A stretch of 64,000 nucleotides of DNA from Cydia pomonella (GCF_033807575.1 NC_084705.1:785838-849837); one strand, 5' to 3'; counted from the stretch's first letter, positions 11,691-23,360 are shown. The notes: generated from the sequence alone by a model not told the origin. Numbers and translations are program-made.

Positions 11691-12110
11691 AGATATAGTT
11701 ATTTGTGCAACAAGAGAGGAAAGTTGGTTTTTCTTGCGAGTGTTGATTTTGAGTCCTGAGTAAGCGAAAGATTCTATAATTGCTCGCTTCGCTCGTGATT
11801 CTAAGTTAGAATCTTGAGCGTAGCAAGGGACTCATAAACACGAGATATAAAATAACTTTGCTCTCGTGTGACACATACCTACAACTTTTCACCTCAGTAG
11901 TGAGAACATAATTTTTAAAGGTTAAAAAAATTCAACATCAAGTAAAGTTAACCACATTTATTTACATTCATGAATGAAAGGCATCATCATTATGACGGAA
12001 GCTTGTCTCACTCCCTGGAGTGAGGAAAGTCGCACTTTCGTCGCTCCCCGGAGTGACGAATGTAAGCTTGTTCGAGCTGCTGAGGTGAAAAATATAATAC
12101 GAGTACTCCT
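11690..12110. repeat. Palindromic dispersed repeat cluster
   Basis: This stretch has paired inverted words: GCTCGCTTCGCTCGTGATTC with its complement-like partner GAATCTTGAGCGTAGC; CACCTCAGTAGTGAG (11891-11905) against GCTGAGGTG (12080-12088); and CTCCCTGGAGTGAGG next to CTCCCCGGAGTGACG. It looks like an old palindromic DNA element plus a flanking copy. The boundaries are approximate. Confidence 0.4.
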
Positions 12111-13217
12111 TATTAGTATACTTCAGTAAAATATACAGCTTATAGAAAAACAATTGATTAAAGATCATCATAATATTGAATTGTGTCTGGATTTTCAAAT
12201 ACATACGAAATTTCAGATCAATCGGATACCAAAGAAGAACTAGACCTAAATCGACCGGGATATGGACTGTGATTATCTTGTGCATTGTTTCTGTGAATAT
12301 CTTTTGTATTGTTGTCGACTTAAGTCTAGTGAAACTAACCGGGAAACATTCAAAACTGCTGCCAACGAAGAAGTCGAAAAATGGTTTGTTAATTACCTAT
12401 TAAGAAAATTTACATTGCTCGTTACTTCATACATACGGACATTGCAAGTTACATAAATAAAACCTTGTAAAAATATCGTAACAAGAATAAGTGAACCAGG
12501 CGAATACAGACTACTTAATAAGAATAGTCAAATAAAAAATAATTTAATAAGGACCATAAAATGCACGCTATGAATACTTTTGCAAGTTAGCTAAACATTC
12601 CAAAGCAGATTTGCAATTTTAATTTATTAAAAAGTTGGCGTACGTTGTATTTATATTCTTGAAATATAATACCTACTAACATTATCAATCTCCGCACATT
12701 TCACTCGTAATATTCGTAAAAGAAACCTTCGAGATCGGTATCATACTTGTAGAATCCGAATGCGCTTCGAAAGTGCTAAATCGCAACAATATATTTCAGT
12801 ATCTCATCTGCATATTTTGTGAGGTACTGTTTTATTCAAATTAGGTTTTATTTGTCTTTCTTGCACGGCATTAGACAACAATGTTACGTTATGTTTAAGT
12901 AGTAAACGTGATAATTTGATAAACAGTGGTCATTTCATTACAATTGACCCACTGATTGTGTGTACTGATGTGACATATGTATATAGGGTGTGGACTGTAA
13001 CACGAGCAAAAAAAAACTGTAGGCTGTTCTCAAACTGACCAACATTTGTTCAGCGACTATATAAAAATAATTTGTATTTTTTAACGTGATAATATTTAAA
13101 TTTATTCAATATTAATATAAGTTTAATTACAATAAAATAACAATTAAAAATTAAAACTTAAAATTTATATATTGAGTTTTAGCACACTTTAAAGTTTATT
13201 TAAGTTCTACCATCCAT
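12111..13217. other. No recognisable gene
   Basis: AT-rich. The segment 12985-13065 (ACTGTAACACGAGC and ACCAACATTTGTTCAGCGAC) looks like part of the LINE remnant whose zinc-finger coding end follows at 13218. Confidence 0.4.
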
Positions 13218-13415
13218 AACGGTGTCATAACATTCGAAGATAATCGCCTCACTAGCCTAGACATAAAACGCCAGTTACGGAAAGAGAGACCTAAGCCCTC
13301 CTACGTGTACGCGTTCAACGCAGCTGGCCAACTTTGTCACGCGTGCAATAGAGTATTTAAGAGCAAGTTCGGCCTGGCCAGCCACATTAGGGCTCATGCT
13401 AGACAACGTCCATAA
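13218..13415 (+). pseudogene. Fragment of LINE ORF2 C-terminus with a C2H2 zinc finger
   Basis: This is an open frame of 65 codons plus stop with no start of its own. It ends in QLCHACNRVFKSKFGLASHI followed by RAH, a perfect C-X2-C-X12-H-X3-H finger. C-terminal fingers with a KSKFGLxSH-like core are typical of the ends of insect non-LTR retrotransposon polyproteins. The downstream GGTCGCCGTCATCGAAAACG (13429-13448) also fits the 3' UTR of such elements. The rest of the reverse transcriptase is missing, so this is a 5'-truncated dead copy. A host zinc-finger exon is less likely because only one finger is present and no splice context is visible. Confidence 0.6.
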
Positions 13416-14387
13416 TGTGTTTATTTAGGGTCGCCGTCATCGAAAACGATGAGGAGGACTATATAAAGTTTATTATGAGACGTAATGTATTTTGAATTTC
13501 TTCATTTTTAAAGCGTGACAAGCAACGTCAATAACATTGATGACAACGTAAAATAAAGATAATTATTTAATTTGTATGAAAAATAGGGAGTCGAAAGACT
13601 TATTTTTAAAAGTTATTGAATAAAAGTGTCATCGTTTGAGGATCCATGTTGCTCGTGTTTATTTGGACCTCTGTTTCACTTACGTTAAAGTTAAAACCAT
13701 CATAATTATGTAGGTATTGGATTAATTAACTTGAGTCTCTATATTTTACGACTACAACTTTTCTAATGATGAGACATATGAGTAATAGGTACCTACCTAA
13801 TTAAGTATTCTACAATTACTGTTCATTTTATTAATAAATGAATTTAACTGTCGACTACTAATATCCAGCCACTAATGTAGCCAATAATAATGTTTACTTT
13901 GCACGAACTTGGCAGTATTATTGCATATGTATATTTCACTGTAAGCTCCAAAAATGTAATAAATTATTATAACTTTCCTTTGCATTATTTTTCTTGTAGT
14001 CTATTAGGCATACTTATCTACCGTTCATTGCCCATTCTCATCTAAGCAAAGAGATCCTTAATTTGTGTATAAATATGTACATATTTACATATGCCTAGAT
14101 ATTGATTGATGCGTTTAAATCTATGGATACGAGTATAAAAAAACTATCGTTTAACTATAATTATTCTTAAGTAACAGAGAATTACCATTAATTCCATTCG
14201 CCCATCATTACACAATGGTATACCATGCCGCAATGTATGGTGGTCAACAAAGCAGGGGTCAGCAGCATGGCGACCTTTTGCATAACAAAGGTATGCGGAA
14301 GTCAATGGTTGTCACCATAGGTAGCTTATAATGGCTCTAATTGACAGGTTGAGTGTTGTGAGGAATGGTAAAATTTGAATAAATATT
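13416..14387. other. LINE 3' UTR remnant, then featureless AT-rich DNA
   Basis: The first 150 bp probably belong to the LINE fragment just upstream. Nothing is recognisable beyond that, apart from an imperfect inverted pair around 14238-14330 (ATGGTGGTCAACAAAGC and TGGTTGTCACCAT). Confidence 0.4.
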
Positions 14388-14666
14388 TTTTTTTCTTCCT
14401 AGCGTTGTCCTGGCATATTGCCACGGCTCAAGGGAGCCTGGGGTCCGCTTTGACAAGTAATCCCAAGATTTGGCGTAGGCACTAGTTTTTACGAAAGTGA
14501 CTGCCGTCTTACCTTCCAACCTAGAGGGTAAAACTAAGCCTTGTTGGGATTAGTCCGGTTTCCTCACGATGTTTTCCTTCACCGAAAAGCGACTGGTAGT
14601 TATCAAATGATATTTCGTACATAAGTTCCGAAAAACTCATTGGTACGAGCCGGGGTTTGAACCGCT
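14388..14666 (-). mobile_element. tRNA-derived SINE, family B, head truncated
   Basis: On the minus strand it carries the family-B body (AAGCGACTGGTAG complement, GGAAAACATCGTGAGGAAAC, GCCTACGCCAAATCTTGGGA) and tail. The tRNA-like head is cut off within the B box (GGTTTGAACCGC), so the 5' end is missing relative to 6283-6594. Confidence 0.8.
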
Positions 14667-15280
14667 TAACAGTATCATTATTTGTGTATAATTATCATCA
14701 AAATTAAAGCAACATTATTTATTTATTAATATGAATTAATTTATTGTTTAACAATTCATTTATATCATAAAATTGCGCCTGCAGGAGCCTTTTTTAAGTC
14801 TGCTTTTAAAGACATGATTGAATATTATAGGCTGGTAAGGAATTGTATCATTATAAGTATATAGTTACTATAATTATTTATTAAAATAAACAACAGTCAA
14901 CATTCCAACCATTAATTTTAACTGTGAATCTTAAACGGACTCCATATTATTCGACACACGGCCGCCGGAACAAGTTTAACAACAATTGACATGTTTTTAC
15001 ACGGTTCCGTTTTTAGGGTTCCGTACCGTCCGTTCCGTTGACGATCTTAACTCTAATAATAAGCTTAAGCAAGTCCGTTAATATGTAGACGGTTGAATTT
15101 TAATGTATGCATTTCTAATAAGTACTTAGGTACAATGAAAGTAATGTTTGGATAGAATTAACAAAATATATTGTTACTATGTACAGTCAGCAGCAAAGAT
15201 AACTGAATGCATAGAAATTTGGTCACAGGGTTATTTAGGGTTAGGGGTATTTGCAGTGGACTGTACTTACAAATATTTTT
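14667..15280. other. No recognisable feature
   Basis: AT-rich DNA. The words GGTTCCGTTTTTAGGGTTCCGTAC near 15003-15026 resemble a lepidopteran dispersed repeat but are too short to assign. Confidence 0.4.
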
Positions 15281-15281
15281 T

Positions 15282-15600
15282 AAGAAAAAAACCGACTTCA
15301 ATGAGGGAGACCGGTAAAAGAACGATTATTGTTGATTTTGGATTTCATACAATGAAATTAAAAAGACAGCGTCAACGAATAATTATGTAGAAAAGTGCCT
15401 TTCACATTTGAAGAATTCCCTCGATTCCTCATGGATCCCATCATCTGAACTGAGTTTTGACAAAAACGGGACCAATCTGTTTATATATAAATTCAAACAT
15501 AAAAATAATTTTCAAAATCGGTAAAAAAAAACATACAACCGAATTGATCACCTCCTCCTTTTGAAATCTTGAAGACGATTAAAAAAGGGGACTTGCAACT
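15282..15600. mobile_element. Lepidopteran dispersed element with ACCGACTTC ends
   Basis: It begins AAAAAACCGACTTCAATGAG (15285-15304) and ends in the inverted match TCTTGAAGACGATTAAAAAA (15570-15589). The middle has AAGACAGCGTCAACGAATAA and CACATTTGAAGAATTCCC, phrases I know as abundant in Lepidoptera. A partial copy of its far end lies at 27390-27445. It is non-coding and non-autonomous; the superfamily is not certain. Confidence 0.5.
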
Positions 15601-15950
15601 ATATGTTAACTGTCAAAAAGTTGACGATAAGATATTGAGCAGAATTTATTTGTTTAATTAATTTTAAATTATATCATATTATTTATATTTCAGTGTATGT
15701 GTATAATAAATAAATGATAAGAAACGTTACTGTATTGTTTATATTTGAATTTCTATATATATTAAATATAGATGCCTACAACTCGGTATGTTTTACCTGA
15801 CAAAAGATACTACAATAATGAAAATAAAAAAATAATAAAAGAATATCGAGCATGAGTCGGACTTAAGAAAAATATTAATATAATTTAATTATACAGTGAA
15901 GATATAGTGAGGTATAGTGGAATAGCTCCACTATAAGTACATAATTAAGT
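15601..15950. other. AT-rich DNA, nothing recognised
   Basis: Only simple AT-rich sequence. Confidence 0.4.
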
Positions 15951-15952
15951 CA

Positions 15953-16400
15953 CGGAACCCTCAGTGCACGAGTCAGAATCGTAAGTAAACGTTAATGCGC
16001 TCAGTGTGTCGGTATATCAGGGTCTAGGGGTAATTATAATTACTGCTTCGAGGTTTTATGTTTACGGCATGGAACCCTCGGAGCGCGAGTAAGACTCGCA
16101 CTTAGCCTATTTTTCTGTTCACCCATAATAAATCGTACGTAAATTTCAATGCCCTCAGTGTGTCAGCTTCACTGTGATATGATATGTCAGGGTCTAGGGG
16201 TTATTATGCTTTGAGGCCTGATGTTTGTGGTACGGAACCCTCAGAGCGCGAGCCAGACTCACACTTGGCCTGTTTTTTGTTAACCTATAATAAATCTTAC
16301 GAAAATGTTAATGCGCCCTGTGTGTCGGCTTCACTGATGATATGATATGTCAGGGTCTAGGGATAATTATAATTACTGCTTCGAGGCCTGATATTTTGGT
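15953..16400. repeat. Tandem repeat, about 165 bp period, nearly three copies
   Basis: The phrase CGGAACCCTCAGTGC/GAGCGCGAG occurs at about 15953, 16071 and 16234, and TCAGGGTCTAGGG at about 16017, 16186 and 16349, giving periods of about 163-169 bp. The first copy is shortened. Each copy contains GTGTGTCGGCTTCACTG-like words. It resembles the GGAACCCTC..GAGTCCGACTCGCAC lepidopteran repeat that has expanded locally. Confidence 0.65.
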
Positions 16401-16764
16401 TTGACCTCTGCCCCACAGTGTAATAATGATTCGGTATGTTAACTTGAAATAAAACGCTGTTAAATACAATTTATTGTTGTTCGGTGTAACATAAATAAAT
16501 CAAGTAAAGCAGAGCAGCGCTATTTAGTGTAGCGGACATAAAAATGAGATGTCTGAGTTTAGTTCGTAATAGGTAAGACCGGACTATTTTCCAGCGAGTT
16601 GGAAGGGCGAGCGGGCGAGCAGCGTGTCACAAAAAAACATTAAGTACTTATTTCTCACTAACGTTGACCTTCGACCGTTTAATGTAAATGATAAGGATGA
16701 AAACAATCTTTTATTATTAATTCACTTAATGCCCCTTAACAAAATAGTTTAGGAGTAATCTACA
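16401..16764. other. No recognisable feature
   Basis: No supported gene. A GCGAGCGGGCGAGCAGC stretch lies near 16608. Confidence 0.4.
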
Positions 16765-16975
16765 CTCACTATATAAATCATAATCATAATCATAAATCAT
16801 TTATTTCGCGGTAAAACTTAATTTACATACAGAAGTTAATATAGTACAAAAAAAAAGATTAAAACACATTGAAATAGTTTACCACGAAATGGGCTCGCCT
16901 CAGCATAATGCTGACCTGGGTCAGCGCTGATCTTCTGGCGAGACCATTTGTGGGCCACGACAATATAAGTAGAAT
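16765..16975 (-). repeat. 3' end of a LINE (minus strand) with (TGATTA)n tail
   Basis: On the minus strand it reads through GGTCTCGCCAGAAGATCAGC and CAGCATTATGCTGAGGCGAG to a microsatellite-like tail (ATGATTATGATTATG at 16775-16800, complement). A hexamer-like tail is characteristic of Jockey- or I-type non-LTR elements. There is no coding sequence left. Confidence 0.55.
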
Positions 16976-17472
16976 TTAATTTTTTTCGAGACACCAAACC
17001 GATAAACCTTCTTGGACTAAGATCAAACTAATTGCTAATTCGAACTCTAAAGCAAGGAGAATAAGTTGCATACGTTGAACAAATCCGACCTTTTCCATTA
17101 AATTTCAACTTTTTCACTTTTTATTTTTAATTTCGTAACACACGACTGAGCGGTTACTACAAAATAGCAAGAGCGGCGGAATGAAATAGCGTCACATACT
17201 GCTAGTGATGTAAAATAACCGCTATTTTGGTGGCAATTGTGATCATACGATCTTACTCTCCATCCGATTTTATCCGGGTATATCTTGATAAGAGAACCTG
17301 TGTTTGGGAAGGAACTTTTTTGTAAACATTTGTAATGCTTACATTGTTGAAAATAAACACATTTGTGAATAAAGCGAATAAAAGTAGCGAATAAATGTAT
17401 GACTTAAAAATTGAGACCCAGAGTTAGTCATAAAAACAAGCGTTATATAAAGTCTCAGTAGGAATAATATTA

Positions 17473-17584
17473 AGACTGTGCACGCGTTAATCGATCATCC
17501 AGTAGGCCTCCAACGTATCAAGCAGAGGGTCAGTTACTTTAATTATGAGATCAGAAGAAAATTAATTAATGAAGATTGGTTCAC
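17473..17584. repeat. Unassigned repeat, copy 1 of a local pair
   Basis: It shares ACGTATTA/CAAGCAGAGGGTCAGTTACT and TTTAATTATGAGATCAGAAG with 18735-18854 in the same orientation about 1.26 kb downstream. The similarity begins around GACTGTGC and ends around GGTTCAC. There are no terminal repeats and no ORF. I do not recognise the family. Confidence 0.6.
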
Positions 17585-17939
17585 AAAGCCAAAGAGATAT
17601 CAGTAAGCATAGAGTGCTTACTCCATACATCAGTTTCTTACTAAAACTCTATTTTCAACTCCTTCTGCTTGTAATATTAGTTGTAAATTGTTGAGCAATA
17701 CACTTTTCGTCAGTCGCGACACCCGAGACATCTAGTGTCAAGTAGCGGTACCTACTGAAAAAAACTTGACGCTAGATGTCGACTACAAAAATAATAAGCG
17801 TTTTGGTAAGAAGACTAATGTATGTAGTGAGCACTCTGTGCTTATTTCACTATGACAAAGCACAAATAGGTTTTTTATGTAATAGGTAGTAAACGAGCAG
17901 ACGTGCCGCCTAATGGGAAGCAGTCATCGCCGCCCATGG
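17585..17939. other. Unassigned DNA with one hairpin
   Basis: Imperfect inverted arms GACATCTAGTGTCAAGTAG (17727-17745) and ACTTGACGCTAGATGTCGAC (17764-17783) form a small palindrome, probably a MITE remnant. The segment at 17880-17940 (CGTGCCGCCTAATGGGAAGC) resembles the retroelement 3' end seen at 300-664. Confidence 0.45.
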
Positions 17940-18300
17940 ACTTAATCAAAATTCAAAATTCAAAAATTTATCCTGCAAGTAGGCCTCAAGGGCTCTTTTA
18001 CAAGTCAATACAACATTTATAGTAACATCATATAGTGACATGAAAAATACATAACAACATTTATAAATACAACAGCCAATAAATGGGTAAACATTACATT
18101 ATAATAATCTTAAAATAAATAAATAATACAATACAATAGAGATGTATAGTCTCTATGGTTAATTCAGCATCGGAGGAGCCACCTATGCGTTTCCAACCTC
18201 TGAGAACCCTAAATACCTGTTTCTTGAAGAATGTCATAGCGCAAGGGAAACACCTTAAAAGGTAGCTCATCATTAATAAGAGTTCTTAAAATCTTGCCCA
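17940..18300 (-). repeat. 3' end of a LINE (minus strand)
   Basis: On the minus strand the sequence ends in a TTTTTGAATTTTGAATTTTG tail (about 17948-17968, complement), preceded by GAGGCCTACTTGCAGGATAA. Related plus-strand sequence (TGTCTCTATATGATGTTGTA then TTGACTTG) is at 23035-23285. It is non-coding; the orientation comes from the tail. Confidence 0.5.
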
Positions 18301-18734
18301 AACGTATTTGGGTGAATCAGCTTTTTCTTGTCTTTTGCAAGAATTGTCCTTAATCATTATTAGTTAAAGGTTTGTAAGTTTTAACATTATCAAAATAAAA
18401 CAAGATCATTAATTTATATGCCAGATCCAGCAGAAATAAAAATACGTCAAATTTTAATTAAAAACGTTGGGTAACCCAGTGGAATAACCCTTATTTTCAT
18501 ACAAAAGTGGGGGACAGCTTGGTCTCCTGCTATTAAACAAGTTATAAAATATCAAATCATGATAAAAAATATTGCATTACGTAGTTCATTAATCTGTTTT
18601 TATAAATTCAGAAATAATAATTCCATAAAGTTCGAATGTTTTATTTTTATCACTTTAAGACAAAGTAGCTCAAATTGTGCTGACAAAAAAAAGTTGATTC
18701 AGCCATTTACATAGTCTGAGAACTGACAATCTTT
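18301..18734. other. No recognisable feature
   Basis: AT-rich DNA with no supported gene. Confidence 0.4.
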
Positions 18735-18854
18735 TGACTGTGCGTAAAGCGATCATTCAGTCTGTGGCCAACGTATTAAATTAAACAGAGGGTCAGTTAC
18801 TCCGCACTTTAATTATGAGATCAGAAGAGTATTGATTAATCGTCAGTGGTTCAC
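18735..18854. repeat. Unassigned repeat, copy 2 of a local pair
   Basis: This is the second copy of the unit at 17473-17584, with an extra CCGCAC inside. Flanking similarity (AGTCTGAGAACTGACAATC here, AGTCTCAGTAGGAATAAT there) suggests that the duplicated unit extends a little upstream. Confidence 0.6.
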
Positions 18855-19030
18855 GGGTTAAAATTTAGATCGTGATTGGGCGAGGATCACGAGTGCAGTA
18901 AAACTGTAACGTGGCATTGATAATATAGTGTGGCAACCTAATTGTTAGTAGAAAGAGGGGGTAAATTAAAAAATATATATATTAAATTTTCTTTCTGCTG
19001 TTAGTATGTATGTTAACATTATGTACTCAA

Positions 19031-19125
19031 TAATATATAAATACTTAAATACGTAGAAAACATCCATGAGTCAGGAACAACCTGTGCTCATCACAATACA
19101 TGCCCTTACCGGAATTCGAACACTT
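19031..19125 (-). repeat. SINE family A, internal fragment
   Basis: On the minus strand it matches the middle of family A (TTCCTGACTCATGGATGTTT, GTATTTAAGTATTTATA). Both the head and the 3' end are missing. Confidence 0.6.
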
Positions 19126-19162
19126 ATAATATAGATAGGTTCAGATTAATTTAAACTACTTA

Positions 19163-19235
19163 ATTTTTTTTATACTACGTCGGTGGCAAAAAAGCATACG
19201 GCCCGCCTGATGGTAAGCAGTCTCCGGAGCCTATA
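19163..19235 (-). repeat. Terminal 3' fragment of a lepidopteran retroelement
   Basis: TACTACGTCGGTGGCAAAAA then GCATACGGCCCGCCTGATGG is the reverse complement of the 3' terminus at 300-664. The poly-T at its left is the complement of the A tail. Confidence 0.65.
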
Positions 19236-20019
19236 GTAGTCTTATTTTGTTAACGTGAATACATAAATTATTCAACAACATCGATTTTTAGATCGTGTGT
19301 GTTGGAGGGTGACATGAATCCATCTCGTGACATGAATCGAAATAGAAAACAATTCACGCTTCTAAGCAAGTGCTCCTTCCTTCGTCTACACTAAACGCTG
19401 GCCCTATTTAGCATACTACAGGGTCTGCCAATGTAAAAATGGAAACATGCTTCACGCCAATTAATAGGCGGCTTCTGTGCTGCCGTCTACAGTTCACGCC
19501 GCACGTTCCCTATTATAAATAATTAAAGAAATATTTATTATTTAGAAGTCTGTGGTAGAACTGAATAATTAAAATCTTTGATGTCGAGTTGGAAATGTGT
19601 TAATGACTTCAATTATATACTCGAATTACTGTATACTGACTAAAGGATATAAATAGTTGTGTGGTTTTACGGTAGATTATTACGAGAATTTTCAAAATGC
19701 CGGAGCCATGGTTCGCGAGGTCTACAGTTGACAGTTGTAAAATGTATAAAAATGGATCGCAATTTTTTGTGCGTCCTCAGGACATTTAAAAAGCTAGTTA
19801 AAAGGGTCGCGGCGTCGCATTTGTCTCGCTAATGGCAAGCTCTCCCTCTCCCTAATAGTGATTACTCGTACCAGAGGTGTGCGCGAAGAATATTCGCAGT
19901 AAAATTCCCCGACCGAGGGAAAATTTAAACGCTTCATTGGCAAACTACCGCCATGCTCAAATGGGATACGTCTGCCATATGCCGATGACCTATGGGCCAA
20001 AACCCAATCCACAGATTGT
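19236..20019. other. Mostly unassigned DNA
   Basis: The part at 19430-19505 (GGCGGCTTCTGTGCTGCCGT then CTACAGTTCACGC) matches the repeat at 27500-27725. The segment at 19800-20019 may be the degraded upstream part of the LINE whose 3' end follows. No intact ORF. Confidence 0.4.
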
Positions 20020-20199
20020 AAGGCGTCACGGTGGGCTCATAATAATATATGCGGCACACTAGGTTAAGTGTTTTTACAATGTGTTTATATGTGTTTTGTA
20101 TAGTATTTTTTAATGTATTTTTATATTTTACTTTTATATCCATATTGTAAAAAACATAACCCTCAGAAGAAAGAGAAATAAAGGAATATTATTATTGCA
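20020..20199 (+). repeat. 3' end of a LINE with (ATT)n tail
   Basis: GGCGTCACGGTGGGCTCATA then ATAATATATGCGGCACACTA leads to AAAGAGAAATAAAGGAATATTATTATT. The polyadenylation-like AATAAA at about 20177 and the short ATT tail mark the 3' end of a non-LTR retrotransposon. I know this 3' UTR as common in Lepidoptera. Confidence 0.55.
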
Positions 20200-21205
20200 T
20201 CTCTTTGGATTTCACGGGCCTATAAATCCCGGTCTTTTGATAGGCTTGCGTGGGAATATAGATCCAACACGTAGATGCCCCTTGGTGAGCTTTAATGTCA
20301 TGTAGAACGCCTGCTGGAACCCCTTCACAGGCGCAACAATAGACACCCATGAACCGGTCGCAGCAGGTATTGGGACTATTGTAGTAAAAGTGAACAGTAT
20401 AACGGTCTATGGATTGAAGTTTGGGAGGGTAATGAGACTGGGTTATTGCAAAGACGTCCGGACGCCTGCCATGACAATGTTTTCACTAGTTATCGAGGCA
20501 GGCGGTGACTCGCCGCCCACTAGATGGGCCCCTGAAAATGCCGTCGTGAAGACGACCAGGAGCAGCACCGGTGTGAGCGGCTCAGGGGTGTCGAGAGGTG
20601 TACGCCGCTTTCTACCCAGTGGCTGATAACAACCACTGTGCCAACTCGCGCCTTATGCAAGTTTCGACTTCCACCCCTGGAGCATTTAGCTCTAACGACT
20701 CCTCTCTGGACGGATTATTATATATACCCCTTACATTTCATGAAAGTCTCAAAAGTGTCCTAGGTACTGCAGCGCTTCTGGTATGTTTGCGGACTCACAT
20801 ATAGATAGTTTCCAGGCTATATTGCGGAAACGGACAGCTTCCATTATGCGCCGTGTACGGGAGAGCCCCAACAGCATCCTGAGTCTGGTGGCAAACAGGC
20901 TAGATTGCCCGATTGCTAGACACTGGTACAGTCTCCATATTTCTATATTTTAATTTTAATTGCATTTATTTAAGCTTGACATTTTAATTTATTTTTGACT
21001 GCGCATAACCTTGTCTATAAATATATATATTTTTCTATCCATCCATTTTTATTTATTTTAATTTAATAAATGAAATGCTTAATCATGTAAATTTTAATGT
21101 CTTGTTTTTAAATCGATTTTAATTTTCGTTTTTATTTTAATTCTTTTTATAAATGTTATATGTATATGGATCAATGTTTTCTGCAATAAATGAGTTTATT
21201 ATAAA
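20200..21205 (+). mobile_element. Internally deleted RTE-like LINE
   Basis: The segment starts with GC-rich non-coding sequence that I recognise as a lepidopteran LINE 5' region (TTTCACGGGCCTATAAATCC, about 20211-20230). It jumps to the C-terminal end of the ORF2 frame (20777-20953) and then to a 3' UTR ending TTTCTGCAATAAATGAG (about 21177-21193). Nearly all of the endonuclease and reverse-transcriptase coding sequence is missing. It is therefore either one internally deleted element or two overlapping fragments. Confidence 0.5.
20777..20953 (+). pseudogene. C-terminal fragment of LINE ORF2
   Basis: The 58-codon tail reads SGMFADSHIDSFQAILRKRT then ASIMRRVRESPNSILSLVAN and RLDCPIARHWYSLHISIF before a stop at 20951-20953. 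The pattern FxAxLRKRxASxxxRxRxSxNSxLxxxxxRxDxPxxxHW is one I know from the extreme C-terminus of insect RTE-like polyproteins. No start, no catalytic motifs, not functional. Confidence 0.55.
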
Positions 21206-21310
21206 AGGGGTTCTACGTGTTGGCTTCGGCTTCGCGCACGCCTCCCAAAGGTCCGGAACTGGTAATCAGTGGGCCCCTTTAGAGTCAGATATGTGTGCAT
21301 TCTTACGGTC
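21206..21310. repeat. Dispersed repeat, plus-strand copy
   Basis: TCTACGTGTTGGCTTCGGCT then TCGCGCACGCCTCCCAAAGG (about 21210-21250) recurs inverted at 23983-24120 (GTGCGGAGCCGAAGCCAACA). It is non-coding; the class is unknown. Confidence 0.55.
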
Positions 21311-23034
21311 CGATTCGAACTTTAAGATACATAAAAAAAATCCTAATCATATTTATCTTTCCTTTTTGACATACATATATGTTTAGCTTTTTGATAATAC
21401 AACGTGAATGATCTGGGAACGAAATTGGGAACAGGAATATTCTAGGGAACAGGAATATTACCCGGCACATAACTACTGAAAGCTACTTAACGCTGACTAA
21501 TGATGAATACTTAATTTTCAGACTTACCTACAGCAGAAGAAAATGTTCACTATGAGCAATATTTATCAATTCATTGGGATAAGTTCGAACGTGGGGTAAT
21601 TTTGAAAACGGCTTGTGTCTACTAACCCAATAAATAGCAATGTATTCTTTAGCAATGTACACGCTTATCGTAGTAAGTAGAGATCGTGTCATTTACGAAG
21701 ACGCGTGCATTGACTCGTATTGTCGTGTTAATTATGTTGCTACAATAAAAAGTGCTACTATTTTCAAAACAATCCCGCTTTCGGAATGGCATATTATTAG
21801 CCGGGCAACTAAATTATTAAACGGGAACTTTCATTGGCCATATAATAATATAGTTTGGCTGTGTAGTAATATTATGGCGCTAAAAAAATTATATTAGCCC
21901 CAAAAATAAGCATCATATTACTAAAAAACCGGCATAAAATTCAAGCCACCAAAAAAAAAACTAAGAAACTGGAAATGATAGTCTGGCGTCTACAATAATA
22001 AATTGGCATCTAATATTGTAAAGCGTATGATTTTTAATGTTTGTGGACATATAGTTGATAACATGTAGAGGCATAACTATGGTTAATATGCGCAAATGTT
22101 ATAAAAATATTTTCTATAATGTTAATATCCATAGAGGAAAATGGAGACTACGTTTGTATGGAGAAGCGGCCGTCCCCTTTCCTCTTAAGTTTTCTACCCA
22201 ACGTTCAACGTTTATACGAACACAATGACTTTTTTAGACTTTTTTTGTATATTAAAATAACAGCTTAAGTAATGAATGTCGATATACATTTTTTTTATTT
22301 CTCATGCTCTGAAAATGGGTCGTTGTTGTTCTAAAAAGTGTGCAGAAAATAATACGTTTCTGCTCTAGAGCACTGAACTTTCTAATAAGTACGTTTTTTT
22401 TACGGCAAGTAATTAAAATAGTAGTTTCCATAAATAACGATATTTTTACCTTAATTGTTATTTGAAAGAACCCTCAAGAAATACAACTAAAGTTTATACT
22501 TAGCCGTGTTTTTTTAAATGCATGTGTATTTTTCTTTCCTCGTATTCGAAATGAAAAGTAAAGTGTTTAACTCGGGTGAAACGCACCATTTCTGAAAGGT
22601 GCCTTTCATCTCTTGGTTAAAAATCTACTATAAATGTGCATTTATCTTAATTTGCTATCTGAATATTATAAAAGAACTTCAGTTTTAAATTAATAGATAG
22701 TTTTTTTAATGTGCTAAACAATTAGTCTCCCATAAGAATTCAGTTGCCAAATAAATAATTGGTACTTGCCTTAAAATAAACAAAAGCTGTAACGGCATTA
22801 AAATAATACTCATATTGAAATATTTTAAACCTCTGCTTTTGTTGCCAAACTATTAATTTTAGTACCTATTTCTATTTTTTTTAGTTACCGCAAATTTATT
22901 TTTTGTTGACTGGTTAAATACGTGCCTTTCGGAATTAGCCCAGTGCACCTCCGAAACAAAAGGAAGATAAACACGTGTGAGAAAATATTCTGTTCATAAA
23001 CTCATTACCTGTGGACTTTAGACATTGGGTACCT
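21311..23034. other. AT-rich DNA with degraded repeats
   Basis: No gene. At 21870-22020 the words AAAAAAATTATATTAGCCCC and TAAATTGGCATCTAATATTG look like a dispersed repeat. At 22545-22620 GTTTAACTCGGGTGAAACGC then ACCATTTCTGAAAGGTGC is another phrase I have met in lepidopteran DNA. Neither can be bounded. Confidence 0.4.
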
Positions 23035-23290
23035 TTTACACCTCCAAATTTAATGTATTATTAACCATAGAGACATAACACAACACACAACCATACATCT
23101 CTTTTATATTGTAGTATATTTTTAAAATTATTATAATGTAGGTAATGTTAATGTTATGTATTGGCTGTTGTATTTTTTTTGTATTGTATTTTTCATGTCT
23201 CTATATGATGTTGTATTGACTTGAAAAACTTGTAGAATGAATTTTTGTTTTTATTGTTGAGTTTTTGACTATAAAATAAATAGGTTTCTC
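23035..23290 (+). repeat. 3' end of a LINE
   Basis: Its plus-strand sequence matches the complement of 17940-18200 in scattered blocks (TTTTTCATGTCTCTATATGA, TGTTGTATTGACTTG) and ends in ATAAAATAAATAGG. It is non-coding. Confidence 0.5.
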
Positions 23291-23360
23291 GTAAAAACAA
23301 GTCAATGAAGATTTAAAAGTTGTCTCAAAAAATATAAAAGTCAAGCTGTATTCTTTTGTA

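Noticed and set aside
20390..20804. Two plus-strand ORFs as host genes
   Set aside because: They lie inside the internally deleted LINE and have no recognisable domain.
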